Source: Hexactinellida sp. DTS-2022 (lineage: Eukaryota > Porifera > Hexactinellida). Taken from it: 64,000 bases of DNA. A program made the position numbers and the translations under genes. The stretch lies in contig JAPNXP010000001.1 of assembly GCA_028753945.1 (NCBI GenBank), positions 6,376,501-6,440,500 of the forward strand, in the 5' to 3' direction. Below the pieces are notes generated by a model, which made no database searches, had not been told where the DNA came from, and saw only the letters and a list, made by a program, of their open reading frames with translations. Below, one piece after another: positions 46,139-58,319 of this stretch. Positions within the stretch are counted from its first letter, which is position 1. Every line of letters begins with the position of its first letter.

Positions 46139-46290
46139 CTCTAGTCGGACAAATGCATACTACAAAATTCGGACAAATGCATGCTACAAAATTCGGACAA
46201 ATGCATGCGTCCCTCAAAACACAAGGCTGGGTGGGGACGCATGCATTTGTCCGAATTTTGTAGCATGCATTTGTCCGAATTTTGTAGTAT
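46139..46290. repeat. Minisatellite locus 2 continued, forming a palindrome
   Basis: Three GGACAAATGCAT units in one orientation are followed, after a ~40-base centre, by two units in the opposite orientation. They form an inverted repeat with arms of about 55 bp around 46225. The arrays lie exactly between the two inverted FLYWCH-MULE-RING copies. Confidence 0.8.
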
Positions 46291-46312
46291 GAAGAGCAAA
46301 ATGTAAAATTAC

Positions 46313-47214
46313 CGCAAAAAGTTCCTCTACTGTCTTAAGGGATTTATTTAAATAACGATACAACTAGACACGAGGAGTCAGCTGATCAGATATCTTTTAA
46401 AAATTGCGAATCAATAATGTACCGTACACGTCTTGAACTCCAACCAAAAATTCCCATGTGTGCCCTTGAGTTTACTACAATTATTAAGGAGTGTGCAAAG
46501 TTCAATCAATTTTTCAAAAAGACTGTTGTAGTAAGAGAGCAATGTTCCGTAATCTTTTTTTCTGAAAATATAAAAGAGAATTTAATGAACGCAACAAATC
46601 TTTATTTTGATGGAACATTCAAAAAGTATGCGAAACAATTCTATCAGCTTTGGACAGTATTTGTTGAATTTGGAAGGCATATTTTGCCTGGAATTCACTG
46701 CTTGTTGACAAGTAAAAGCGAAGAGATCTACACAGCTACTTTAGAAAGTATAAAAGAACTTGTACCCCAAAATGAACCCATCTTCTGCAATGGGTGATGG
46801 GAAGAAGCTCCAAGAAAAGCAATCAAGACAGCATATCCAAGTATCACATTATAAGGATGTTTGTTTCATCATAACCAAGCCGTGTGGAGAAAGATAACAA
46901 AATTGGGACTAGTTACTCTATTTCATTCTGGTTCTACCTTCAAAAGGTACATAAAATTAATAATGAATTTACCCTTAATACCTTTAGAACATATTGAAGC
47001 CACTTTTCACTTGCTCACTTCTACATCAGAATAGTTCACTCAAACAGAAAATTTTATTATCAAAAATTTGAATGATACTATCAAAAACAATGGTTAACGA
47101 GAATTGGACCCCGAAGTTGTCAATTTTTACAAGTAAAGTAACGACTAACAATGGTGCAGAAAGTTACCATGCTAAGCTAATAAGTTATCACTTTCAAATG
47201 CAATCATCCTAATA
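46313..47214 (+). pseudogene. Inverted partial copy of the FLYWCH-MULE-RING transposase
   Basis: This copy mirrors 42929-43812. Its open part (46417-46797) carries NLYFDGTFKKYAKQFYQLW, FGRHILPGIHCLLTSKSEEI and then EPIFCNG. Beyond a stop it continues in broken frames to the IEATFHLLTS-like and CQFLQVK-like segments. The FLYWCH module and the RING finger are missing. Confidence 0.8.
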
Positions 47215-48015
47215 TACGCACAGTGGCACACCACCTGGAATTAGGCCATTTTTAATGTCAAAAATCGTTACAATTTAATGCTAAAGTGAAAGCGAAATAT
47301 CCTATAACTTCAAAAAGATAAAAATAGCTCTAATACCTCACTTCATTTAGCCACAATTGGAATTCGTCTAGTGTGACTATACTAATTGTTCAGAAAGAAT
47401 TATTCAAAACCACAAATGAAGTGTGTATCATCACTCTTATTTCTTGAAATATATACAACATGAGCTTCTAACGACTTCTTTTTGTACCTATTATATTTGA
47501 GTTTCATAATACAAGGAGTATTAAATCCTAGTTCTAATAACACATACAATAATCACGTTCAATAAATTGCTAAATTCAGTGTTAGATATTTCATCCGTTA
47601 GTTGACTACAAAGCCTCAAAACTTTATCTGTCGCGTTCTGTCAAGTTTTCTCTTAAGTTTTATATGATAGCATTTTAAATTCTCTATTTAATAAAGCCAA
47701 TTTTAATTTCCCGAAATTTCCCGATAACTTCGTTTAGTTACCTCGAACTTACTGGGTTAGTTGAAATTTACTATAAATTCAAAATTTTATGTTGTATGTA
47801 AACATTGTGGTTGGTTAGCTGAATTTTGAAAAGTTGGCTTTCGAGTTTTAATTATCAGTTATCGATCTTTTCTTATTGGAAGAATCTTGAGTAATTGTTT
47901 TTAAATATATCCAACAAGCCATTAAGTGTACAGACCAACTTCTGTCCTAATATGGACCAAATAATTGCCGGTATAACAAAAAATTCATCAAATATAATCA
48001 AAATTTAGTAGGTAA
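47215..48015. other. No gene recognised
   Basis: AT-rich sequence with short open frames only and no bounded repeat. Confidence 0.5.
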
Positions 48016-48330
48016 CTAGCGCACTTTGCTTGCTAGGTCGCTTCGCGGCAGAACACAACCACACACCAACCGCTTAGCGGGAGGTGTGGGGTTTATATAC
48101 TTCTAACATTGATTATAAACCGTAAATAGTCCTAAATGTAAAATTTTATAATGTGAAATTTTTGTGATTACGTGATCATGTGATAATGAGTAAACATATT
48201 GGAAATCTGGTGTGACCAACGTGTCCGCATCATATTTGTACATGTTCTATTAAATTTTCAGAGTTTATCTCGTTGAGGTTGCGAATTATGTGCGAGATAC
48301 GTGAATTTCAAGAATTTTGTATTATCATGA
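48016..48330 (-). mobile_element. Helitron fragment
   Basis: On the minus strand it ends AAAGTGCGCTAG-T after the CCTAGCAAGC stem and the ACACACCAACCGC block, like 21225-21741 and 32354-33000. The 5' half is lost. Confidence 0.6.
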
Positions 48331-50100
48331 TGACGTAGTAATTTGATAATTAAATATCATATTCGTGATTTTGGGTGAGGAATTTGTAGCCACTATAAAT
48401 ATACATAATGACGACAGTATAAGTGGTATAGAGGAATCAAAACGAATTTTCTATTTGTTGCTAGCCAAATTATAGGATAATCTCTACGATCTTGTATTTA
48501 GTTAACCAAGATTACAGAAAAATAATTTGCAATTATATTAAACATTTTTTGCAACTATTTCTTAAGTAACAAAATAGCATATTTAAACATTTTCGTGCTC
48601 CCCCTGAATAGATTAACGCATGACACTACGTATATTGAAACAATATATCTAAGTTGATAGGAATTCAATAAATGAAAATAGGTAAGTAACTAGATAGTAA
48701 AAGGAATTAAAAACGGTATAAGAAAATTAATTTAGAACAGGGCAAAAAACTATATTTATGACAAGTTCCGAAAAATACGTATTACGCCCTTTTACTAAAT
48801 AACCTTAACAAGCAAGCCTTGCAAAGTTAAGACACATAAAAGAGATTCTGCTCCCTCACAATCAGACACATGTAAGTCCACAATTTCCCATGACACTCTA
48901 ATTCCATTTAACTTTATATAAATGATCCACAATGGCACAGTCTGCTCACAGATATTCGCTGGAAGTGAAGAGTGAATCGGAATTCTTCGTTACAACCTGC
49001 TAACTCTTTTACAGACAATGCTCTTACAGATTAAACAAATCAAACATTCTCCACCTCCTTCCTATCGATATTTGATGCCTTATAGTTATACGTTCTAACA
49101 TCCTACTTTCTAATTGGAAAAACTTTTGCTGATTAATTATACTGAATTTAGAACTAGCATTAATTGCTAATTTCACTTTGTGCCTTTCGATTGTACCAAA
49201 TGACTATTTCTCTTTACAATCAGCTAGCAATTCATACTATTTTATGCTCTCTCTAAACAGTAGAACCTCGTTAATTCGAACACCAAGGGTGGCCGTTTCC
49301 TTAATTCGTATTAACTGGTGTCAATTGTTTTGAAAATCCTTTGAAAGGATATTATTAAGGGCGTATTTGAGTTGTAAATTATTACAAGTTGTTTACTCGA
49401 GATTGTTTTTGGGAAAAAGTTTATTTTCTCTTAATTCATTAATCCATTAAATACTTGTGTTCGAAAACAAACCGGAAATCCGTATTAACCTCGTTGATTA
49501 TTTCTTGATTATTCTGCTCCATCGAAATGGCCTTCTCAATCATAATCTTGCAGGGCCGGCGGAAGCAGTTTTTTAGTGGTCAGGAGGGCATGGCTTGACC
49601 GGCCAAACTAACTCAGCCCTGCTAGCCCGTGATTAGTATTAGCTGTAATGAGAAGGGTGATTGGATTTTCATAATTTAATAGTAATAATAAACACAAACA
49701 GTACAATTTCTAATATTAATATACAGTAATACTACACAATTATTTGCTTTCTTTCCTCTCTCCTCTTTCTCTCTCTGGCTCAAGCAGTGACACACGACAC
49801 ACTTAACTACATAATAGAAATAAGAATAACAGAGTAATACAAATCATGGTAAATACAAATAAGTAGACACATAATTAAGAGAATTTCTTAAATTTACGCT
49901 TTCTATACTTTTTGAAAGAACCAGCGAGTTATAATTCTTAACTTTGTTTGCAAGAAAGCAATTCGCTGCGGTAAAGACGAGCTTCAATAATTATGACTAA
50001 ACACACCACAGCTAATGCAGTAGACTTCCAAATACTTGGATCACGATTATCACTATCTTCCAAATACATCAACGTGAGTTCAAAAGTATTTTTCTAGAAG
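48331..50100. other. Non-coding stretch with MITE fragments
   Basis: No credible gene. A pogo-like end (CAGTAGAACCTCGTTAATTC) starts at 49258 and a partly rearranged partner lies near 49485. A GGCCGGCGGAAGCAG end fragment lies at 49555 with GTGGTCAGG and TGACCGGCC words. Confidence 0.5.
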
Positions 50101-51059
50101 GTCCACTTACAAGCTTCGCCAACAACTCTTTATTGTTTTCGATGGCACTAAAGGTCTTCCATAAAACAAGTATGGAATTTAAAACTGGCTCAGATGGATA
50201 TTTAAGTCCGCCACGGTCCGTTAGCTGCAGAAGTTTATACTGAGAGTCCAGGTCTAAATAAAGGAGAAATTATTTATCAACTGTTAGCATATGTACAGAC
50301 ATGACACGGTTTTGTTTGTTTCAGGTACTGATGGACAGAATAGCCTGCAATAAAGGCTAATGATTGAATCAAATGTGAACCACAATCAATTGTTGATAGA
50401 TGATTAATCTCATCAAGAAATGGCTCCAAATTGAACTCACCATCAGTAGTGGAATACGCTATACGGAGAATAAAATGACTTAACAAATGACTGAATAGAT
50501 TAAATGGAATTGTCTTGTTGGTTAGTAAATATGTTTGATTATGCTAGAAAGTTCAAATCGACGCTCGTTTCAAGGATTTGAAGATAGGAGATGTGATAAT
50601 TAGAACCCGACATCATACGGTATAGACCGAAATGGTGTTCCAAGGGATCCGTCTGTAGAAAGGAGGACAACATATATGTAAAGCCACAAGTTTGAATCAA
50701 ATGGTTGGTAATTTGTGGTAAGGCAATACAAGCATGTCTAAAACTGGTGTATGTTTGTTTACTCAGTTTGCCAATTTTTTCTGGTAAAGTTTGCCAAGCA
50801 TCAAACCAAAAACTACAGAGTCAAAAATAGAAATTGCTCGTAATCAAAAGTCAAAGGTCTAGAGAAATTATCGTTCAAACGGTGTGTTAACGTTGAATAA
50901 TTTCCAAACAGTAGTAAGAAGGGTATCAACAAACTCCGGAGTATTCTTTCTATATTCTGGATAACGCAATTCGTTCTGGATAGTTAGCACAGATCAATCT
51001 ATCTTTATATTAAAAGCGCAATTGTTGTGTGTTTGTGTGTGTGTGTGTGTGCAGGAGGA

Positions 51060-51165
51060 TGTCCTCATATCGCAAAAACTTGTCCTCGTATCTATAGATG
51101 TGAGGACAAAAACCCGGATATGAGGACATTTTCGACGATATGAGGACAAAAACCGGATATGAGGA
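51060..51165. repeat. GATATGAGGACA short repeats
   Basis: About six copies or partial copies of a GATATGAGGACAAAAACC-like word lie between two GT-rich tracts inside the Helitron-like element. Confidence 0.7.
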
Positions 51166-51173
51166 CATTGATC

Positions 51174-51175
<2 letters not shown>

Positions 51176-51258
<83 letters not shown>
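51176..51258. repeat. (GT)n microsatellite
   Basis: An almost pure GT dinucleotide run of about 83 bases. Its length is likely polymorphic and assembly-sensitive. Confidence 0.95.
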
Positions 51259-51261
<3 letters not shown>

Positions 51262-52664
51262 TCCAGAATTAATTGGAAAGACTACGAGTCCTAGAAAGCT
51301 GAAAATTTGTATACAGGGGTAATTTTGTAATGCGACAACGATCTATTGGTTTTTGAAGAGAAATATTTACATTTGAAAGTGACAAAATATGTTAGCCAAT
51401 TAAATTCGAGGGTTTGTTAGTATGGATTAGCAGATTTCATCAATTAGTATAAATAGATTATGCATAATAGAAATATTTTATGAGGCTGCAATTTGATTGA
51501 TTGAAAATTAATTTATTTAACCAATCAATCATTTGTCTATTCTATTGCCTGTTTTCTTTTAGTACTATTTTGATTCGAGCTTTCTTATCGTGCAACTGAA
51601 ATTTATTGAGCTATTAAAACTCATTATTAATGTCATTGCTTTTGGGGAGGGAAAGGCCGCGAATCGGCCGTTAATTGTATCGCGTAGTGCTTAACACGAA
51701 TGAACAAAAGTCGCGAAGCGACTTTTGTGAGAGAGTGATCCGTCGCGAAGCGACCGAGACCGAAGGGCTCGTATTGTTAATTCGTTAACGACTTTCAAAA
51801 CCAGTTTTACATTTTGACGGGCTATGCTAGACGGAAAACATGACTCCATAGTCAAATGAGGAGCTGACTTGGATAAACTTGTTCTTTCTGAATTATATAA
51901 TTGACATACATCTTCAAAGGATGCACACAACCGAACTTAATTAAGGGGATAATCACAATAAGAACTAGAGTTGTATTTTAAAGCAAGTTCCTGCAAAACA
52001 GATTCAATTTCTCGGATGTCATTAATTGCAGCAATGGGAACGGATATACTCTGTCCATTAAAATAGGCTGAGGTGGATACATAAGCATTGATTTCAAGGT
52101 ACAAATCTACTGAGATTTTTTTCAGATATTTTAGCGAGAACAAACGTTATGTTGCTCTCATTAAGGAAACCAGACCAACCAACTATTAGGTAAATAAATC
52201 AAGGTTAACTTATCTTTCAAGTCCTGTGGAGAGTTACCACAAACTTCTCTTTCTCTTGACTCTCGGATCTCAAGCTGAGTTGTAGTGTTTGGTTCATCAA
52301 TTCTTCCTCCTTTGCATCGTATGACAGCGATTACGTTTGTTACTTTTGGATGAGTAACATGCTGGGCAGCGAGTTAGTAAACTTGGTACAGCGCCTCTCT
52401 TCAGCTTTGGCTACGCCCGCGGTAAAAGTACTATCTCCTCTTGGGACTTTGAAAGTGTAGTCAAGTCTTTTTTCTGAAAATGGTTGTTACATAAATAGAC
52501 CACCTTCAGGTCACCAAATCCTCGCGACGAAGAGCGCATGTCCAGGCATGATTCAGGGTTGGTGAATTTTGAGGCATCTTGAACACAGGAACATGGTCAT
52601 CCTGGTTGTAGTTACTCTTGCAACCGGGAACAGAACACGAGTTAGGCATAAATAGAAGCTAAGG

Positions 52665-52735
52665 CCACATAAAATAAATTACTTGTTTATCATCCATATT
52701 TTTCGAGAAAATTGGGACGGCGGACGGGATTTTAT
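52665..52735. repeat. Left arm of an inverted repeat around the P element
   Basis: TAAAATAAATTACTTGTTTA plus TCATCC here, and the GGGACGGCGG that follows, are matched in reverse complement at about 57140-57225. The pair lies outside the P element at 52776-56955. It probably represents the terminal region of the older P-like element whose transposase is at 50100-52649. Confidence 0.65.
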
Positions 52736-53290
52736 TTTTATTTTTTATTCCCATTAATATGCAAATAACATCACCCATAGCATTCTATACATAAGGCAAT
52801 GGCGCGCTTATAAATTTTTGGACCAGGGATTGGTTAGTTACTTAGATTTAGTAAAATATGTTTTTCCAATTTCTTCTTCGCTAATTGGAAATTTGGATAT
52901 GTGATTCATTTACCCCACCCCTTATACCCTTTTAAAGCATCTTAAGACTATAATATTTCTGAATCCATCCTCGAATGTCTCACATTTACGTTTTTATAGC
53001 TTTCTAATATTCCACTAATATTTCAGAAATTTATGCCAATACGATATAATAAGTTTAGTAATCATCCGTCAGGAGATGATATGTATATAGTACGATGTAA
53101 ATGCCAAATAAATAAGGTCTATTTTTAGAGATACACAATCATTGATTCAATCAAATTGCACCTTTGAATTTGTTAAATTTTTATATCCACCCATAATTGT
53201 TGTATACAAAATTTATACGAATACCATAGAAGTTCACTTTTCAGTGTAACTTTCAATTTCCACTACCTACATCACCTACTACCACTTATT

Positions 53291-56200
53291 TTGACTATTC
53301 GGATGTCCTGTCTTGTCCCAGGCTGCAGGTCGAACTATTTAGGCGAAGAAACTACTTCAACTTTCAATTTTCCCAAAGATGAGCAATTACGCGAACAATG
53401 GTTCAGAGCCATTCCTAGACCAAGGAAGGATTATGAAGCCAACAAACACATGAAGGTATTCAATTGGAAATTTCCCATCCTTAAATATACTCAATTTCAT
53501 TTTTATATTTAGGTATGCATACACCATTTCAGAGAAGGAGACATCGAGAGATCACACCAATATTTTGATGGACAGCGAACTATGACTGTTCCCCGCGATA
53601 GAGTGTCTCTAAAGAAAGGTGCGGTTCCAAGCATATTTCCTAACTGTCCTTCCTACCTATCTGATTTGAATTCAAAACCGAAGAGACTTTCAAAAGATGA
53701 CAAGGAACGATTGATGATGGAAAGTGCCTACACTCAGAGCTTAGCTGATAACGAAGAAACAGTAGATAAGTTTCTTATTCATTCATTTTCTGACCTTCTT
53801 TCTAAGTTGCATTTGATTGATCTCAGGAACGGTTGGATTTCTCACCATTCCGAGGACAATTCTTTGCACTTTTTAAAAATTCTTATTACTGATTCCGGAC
53901 CTATAATTGAACGTTCAGTTTTAATTGACCATGATTTGTTTATCAAAGCATTTGGCATTAACAATATTCCGATTTGTATTTCAAGAATTTCAATTATGAC
54001 ACCCGCAAAATTGAAAGTTCACTTTATGAGGTAGATAACTTTTCCACACCAACTCATAGTGAACACGCATCTGAACATTCGATAAACAATTATGTCAAAT
54101 TAGCTATCAATGAGCTACAAAACGCAATTAACCTCGTTGAATGTGACACACTAGATCTAGACGTAACTGACAATCTATTCACCTGTACTGAATCCATAAA
54201 AATTTTGTTGTATTTTATTGTAGGACAACTGACAAATTTGATCCATTCAAAAAATAACCGGCGGTATGATATATTAACTCAAGTATTTTCACTTAAAATT
54301 CACGGATTATCACCAGCATGTTATAGAAATATCCAGTCATCTAGTTGTTTAATTTTGCCACATGAGCGAAACTTGCTTCATATTAAAAACACTCTGGGGA
54401 TAGATGGTGACTATTTTCGAATTCTTAAGGAAATAACCTCTAAGTTTAGTGACAGGGAACGTCATGTGATACTTCAAATGGATGAAGTTCATATACGAAG
54501 TGATGTATCATATAAAGGAGGTAGGATTTTGGGCGCAATTGATAATCCTAGAGATCCTGCAACAACCGTCTTTTCGCTGATGGTTTCAAGTTTAATGAGA
54601 AAGTTTTCAACCATCGTGCGCCTCATTCCTTTGGGTTCTTCTACTGCTGCTTATTTACATCCAATAATTACCAAAGCTATATTTGATATCGAGACTTGTG
54701 GTCTCTTTGTCGAAGCTATTTGTACTGACAACTATCCGTTAAATGTTAACCTTTATAAGTTATTTTCAGATGACGGGAAAACATTACATCCTAAGGTTGT
54801 ACATCCTTGTAATCCAGATCGTAATTTTGTATTATTTTTTGACATTGTTCATATTATCAAGTCAATTCGTAATAATTGGCTGAATTTAAAAGATTTTGAA
54901 AATACTTTTATATATCCCAAGTTTGATGAATGTACAATTGAAACCTCTAAATCCCTAAATCTACCTTGCACTCAGTTAAGAATTTCTATACCTACTGCCA
55001 ACATTATTTTGAATCCCAGCCAGCTGACGGGGTCTAGATATCCTACAATATGTTATGCAGCATTTGACGATCTTCGGACCCTGTTCAAAGCTGACAAATT
55101 TTCTATTATCAAGAGGGCCCCAAAATTAACATCAAAAGCATGTTGGCCATCTCAGTTAGAGCGACAGAATGTGAACTTGGCTTTGAGAATTTTTCATGAA
55201 TCTACAGCTGCAGGTCTTTCTAGTTTCATTAACCATGCTAACATTGGTAACTCCCTTCAAACTGTTGATTTTCTTAACTTCATAAATCATATTTGGAGCA
55301 TCTTTAATGTTAATTGGGTCGGGAAAGACATACGTTTCAATAATCCATATCTAGCCCCACTCCACTATAACGACGAAAGATTAGTGTTTTTGGAAAATGT
55401 TGTTAAATGGCTAGATTGTTGGAGAGCTATTCCATCAACTAGGGGTAAGCTTACACCTCAAACGTTTACCAGTTTCAGACACACTTGTCTGGCTCTTCCA
55501 TTCTTAATTAATAGATTAACCTTAGAATGTGGTTATGAATATTTGCTGACATCCCGAATACAAAACGACGCATTAGAACATCACTTTGGACTTTATCGCC
55601 AAATGTCTGGGTCCCACTATAACATATCATATTGTCAAATTTTAGAAAGTGAGCGTAAACTTCAGTTATCTAACCTTCTTAAGTTTCTATTTGTTGAACA
55701 AGCTGGTACCGATACGATATGTATTAAAGAATATTTAAAAAGTTTTGCTGATGATAATGTCGAAGAAAGACATTCAGAAATTGATTTAGAATATTTTACA
55801 GATGAGTTGCTTTACATTACTAACCCTATATTTGATAACTCTCAAATTGAATGCCTTAACTATATTGCCGGGTATGCAGTATTTTCTTATTTTAAACAAA
55901 CCTCTGAATGTTCAGTCTGCCATGATTTTTTGACTTCTCCAAAAGATATTCAAATTAATAACGATACAGGGTTTTCATTAATTAATCTGCTCGATAGAGG
56001 TTCCCTTAAATATCCATCAGAAAATGTTTATCAATCTGTCGTAACAATGTACGAAATATTTATTAAGATCGATAATCATCCTAATTTAAGTCGTCGATTT
56101 TATGAGGGACCTTGCCGTAGAAAATTAGTCGACATTTCATTGCTCGAAATTGAAAGAAATTCCAGTGAAATATGGAGGGGGTGGTGTATATGTATGGCAT

Positions 56201-56304
56201 CAAAATGGGATATTCTTAAGAAATTGTTAACAACAGTGGCTAATTGCATTTTATCTAAGAAAGTTAAAAATTTTAATAACATTGTAGTTGGTCGCGATAA
56301 TTAA
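53291..56304 (+). CDS. P-element THAP transposase, one frame break
   Basis: Exon 1 is 53291-53455. A 57-bp intron (53456-53512, GTATTC...TATTTAG) is followed by the rest from 53513 in phase 0. Splicing restores the THAP zinc finger: MSCLVPGC at its start and VCIHHF after the intron. A coiled or helical segment and the P-type core follow. The acidic triad is intact: Asp in ILQMDE (54481-54483), Asp in ICTDNYPLN (54727-54729) and Glu in NDALEHHFGLYRQMSG (55576-55578). The end has YIAGYAVFSYFK with CSVC. The frame changes between 53962 and 54034. It could be a 1-nt indel or a further intron (a GTAGAT donor at 54030 and a TATTGTAG acceptor at 54223 are possible). The open frame after the break has no ATG start, since its first codon is TTG. 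Confidence 0.85.
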
Positions 56305-56384
56305 AAACTTCAGAAATTTTCTTCCTAATACTTCTTAACCTTCTAGAAATTCAACTAAAATTACTCCAGAAGTTTGCATCATTA

Positions 56385-56610
56385 CTATAACAACTAGACG
56401 AGGAGACGAGGAGCGGTGACACCAGCCAGTTAAGACGCAGCTCTCACAGATTTACTATAACAACTAGACGAGGAGACGAGGAGACGAGGAGACGAGGAGC
56501 GGTGACACCAGCCAGTTAAGACGCAGCTCTCACAGATTTACTATAACAACTAGACGAGGAGACGAGGAGACGAGGAGCGGTGACACCAACCAGTTAATAA
56601 CGCGGCTCTC
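56385..56610. repeat. Subterminal tandem repeat of the P element
   Basis: Three copies of a unit beginning ACTATAACAACTAGACGAGG, with one to three extra GAGACGAGGA blocks, then GCGGTGACACCA and CGCAGCTCTCACAG. They lie about 80 bases after the transposase stop and about 275 bases from the right terminal repeat. They are candidate subterminal binding sites. Confidence 0.85.
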
Positions 56611-56955
56611 ACTGCTAGGCAAAGGAACGCTAATTTCTATTTCAAGACAATATTACTTGTATATTTTACTACATACTACATCTTTGTTACTACTTGTTTT
56701 ATTATTATAGATATTTATTTTATTCTTCATTTCTTGTAAGTGTTTAGAAATACATTATACTGTCTCTTATTTGATTCTAAATAGTCTAAACTAATCGTAT
56801 GCAATACTATGCATTAGAAACCTAGATATTATTATGGAATATTCAGCATAAACATTATAAAACCACAATAGTAATAGTAGATTCTCTAAGTAACTAACCA
56901 ATCCCTGGTCCAAAAATTTATAAGCGCGCCATTGCCTTATGTATAGAATGCTATG

Positions 56956-58118
56956 CATCACCCATGCCAAAAAATAAATCTAAAATTTAATTTAATTAGA
57001 AAATAACATGACAATGCCCAAATAATTAAAGTAATGCTCTAAAATATAGGACTTATTAAAAATTTATGCATAGTAGGTACTTTACACAAGTTTATTGCTT
57101 ATATTTTGTACGATTATGTTCATAAGATAATAATAAAATAGATCCGGACGGATAGTAAAATTGGGGCGGGCGGGGATGATAAACAAGTAATTTATTTTAT
57201 ACGGCCTAATATGAATAAAATACCAAAGCGAAATAAAAAGGATGAGATTTTACGTCCCAAGAGTTTGGAATAAAATCTGATCAATAATTGTATATATTTC
57301 AAGAATATTTCTAATTACTGTGGTTGATTATGATTATTATTTTTGAAATTAAATATTGTGGTTGGATAAATATTACCATCTTCTCCTTCATCCTTGGTAC
57401 ACATTTTCTAGGTTACTGTCAGGCCATATATAGAGTAGGCTATGCTCAACCAAATTTGAGAAATTAAGATTAATAATATATAAAGTGATTACGTCATAAC
57501 TCGAAAAATTGAAGTCCTACACTGTTTTTAGGTAATCATTGGATTTCTCGTGGTTGATTTACTATTCAAGAATAATAGGTTTAGGATGTCTAAAAAGGTT
57601 TAGAATGGCTTTTATAGCGATTTCTCCTGATTTGCCATTTTAGACCACTGGTTCCGGCAACTAAATGGGATCATACTGCAAGCACTTTTACACCTCAACC
57701 GATGACTTTTGGCACCTAAAGGTGCCGGCCACGCACTTAGATAAACCCCTGCCTCAGAACCATGTTGCTTTGCCCCGATTATGGGAGTAATCTATTAACC
57801 GATGGCTCTATTAAGCGGATTCGACTGTATGTCAAAAATCCGATTTCCACACCGTCCAGAGTGTCAATCAATTCGGAAGACGAAATATATTCACATATAC
57901 TGGATTATGTTTAATACAGAGGGGACCAGGTTGGTGACCCATGGACCTTTATATGCACGGCAGTGAATATTATCATTTTCGTGCAAGCACACTAGCGTAC
58001 ATGCATGCACGCTAATCTTGCATATACGCTGCAACATATACATGCAATATATTATTATTATTATTACTATTATTATTAATAATAAATTTTTTGTAGTACG
58101 TATTTGTTATTGTTATTA
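56956..58118. other. Non-coding, with P-like right end and MITE scraps
   Basis: The right arm of the outer inverted repeat is at about 57140-57225. A P-like end GTCAGGCCATATATAGAGTA, followed by GGCTATG, is at 57416-57451, as at 15950-15999. A pogo-like end (GCGGATTCGACTGTA) lies at 57815. No gene is visible. Confidence 0.55.
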
Positions 58119-58319
58119 CAGTCAGGTTCTTTTATTATGAACATTCAAGGGGCAATAATTGTGTTCATATTCGAGATACTTCATAATAAGCGAACTCAAC
58201 TTAACTTAATACAAACCTTATATAAGTTGTTAAATTGGGACCATAGGGCTTGTTCATAATAAAAGTTCTTCATATTAATAAGCAGACCGAATATTGTTCA
58301 TAATAAGCAGACCTGACTG
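58119..58319. mobile_element. pogo-like MITE (CAGTCAGGT)
   Basis: The ends CAGTCAGGTTCT and the complement of CAGTCAGGTCTGCTTATTAT are flanked by TA at 58117-58118 and 58320-58321. Its interior repeats CATAATAAGC words. Length is 201 bp. Confidence 0.8.

Larger units (their letters stand above)
51002..51771 (+). mobile_element. Helitron-like insertion in the P pseudogene
   Basis: It starts TCTTTATATTAAAAGCGCAA after an A and ends GAGACCGAAGGGCTCG before T, with no TSD. GTCGCGAAGCGAC and GCCGCGAATCGGC stems lie near the 3' end. The interior has a GT tract at 51176-51258 and the block GGAAAGACTACGAGTCCTAG shared with 25620 and 25985. Removing it rejoins the P pseudogene. Confidence 0.7.
50100..52649 (-). 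pseudogene. Diverged P-type THAP transposase, internally deleted
   Basis: The minus-strand ATG at 52647-52649 opens a THAP zinc finger: MPNSCSVPGCKSNY, then LCNNHF near 52480. A segment at 51937-52143 corresponds to the region before the catalytic core. The next segment (51691-51930; SAPHLTMESCFPSSIARQNV) corresponds to the part after both catalytic Asp residues, so roughly 1 kb with both Asp codons is deleted near 51935. A Helitron-like element splits it at 51002-51771. The third acidic motif, DPLEHHFGLYRMMSGS, remains at about 50610-50655. The C-terminal FIAGYSVHQYLK...CHVC block is at 50277-50486. It is a different family from the P element at 52776. Confidence 0.8.
52776..56955 (+). mobile_element. 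Nearly intact P-superfamily DNA transposon
   Basis: Terminal inverted repeats of 71 bp are identical at both ends (52776-52846 and 56885-56955). They begin CATAGCATTCTATACATAAG. A perfect 7-bp duplication, CATCACC, lies at 52769-52775 and 56956-56962. The single gene encodes a THAP-domain transposase. Three ~70-85-bp subterminal repeats lie at 56385-56610. Identical ends imply recent insertion. Confidence 0.92.

Noticed and set aside
51140-51322. ORF with a (VC)n tract
   Set aside because: It is a GT dinucleotide repeat read as protein inside a Helitron-like element.
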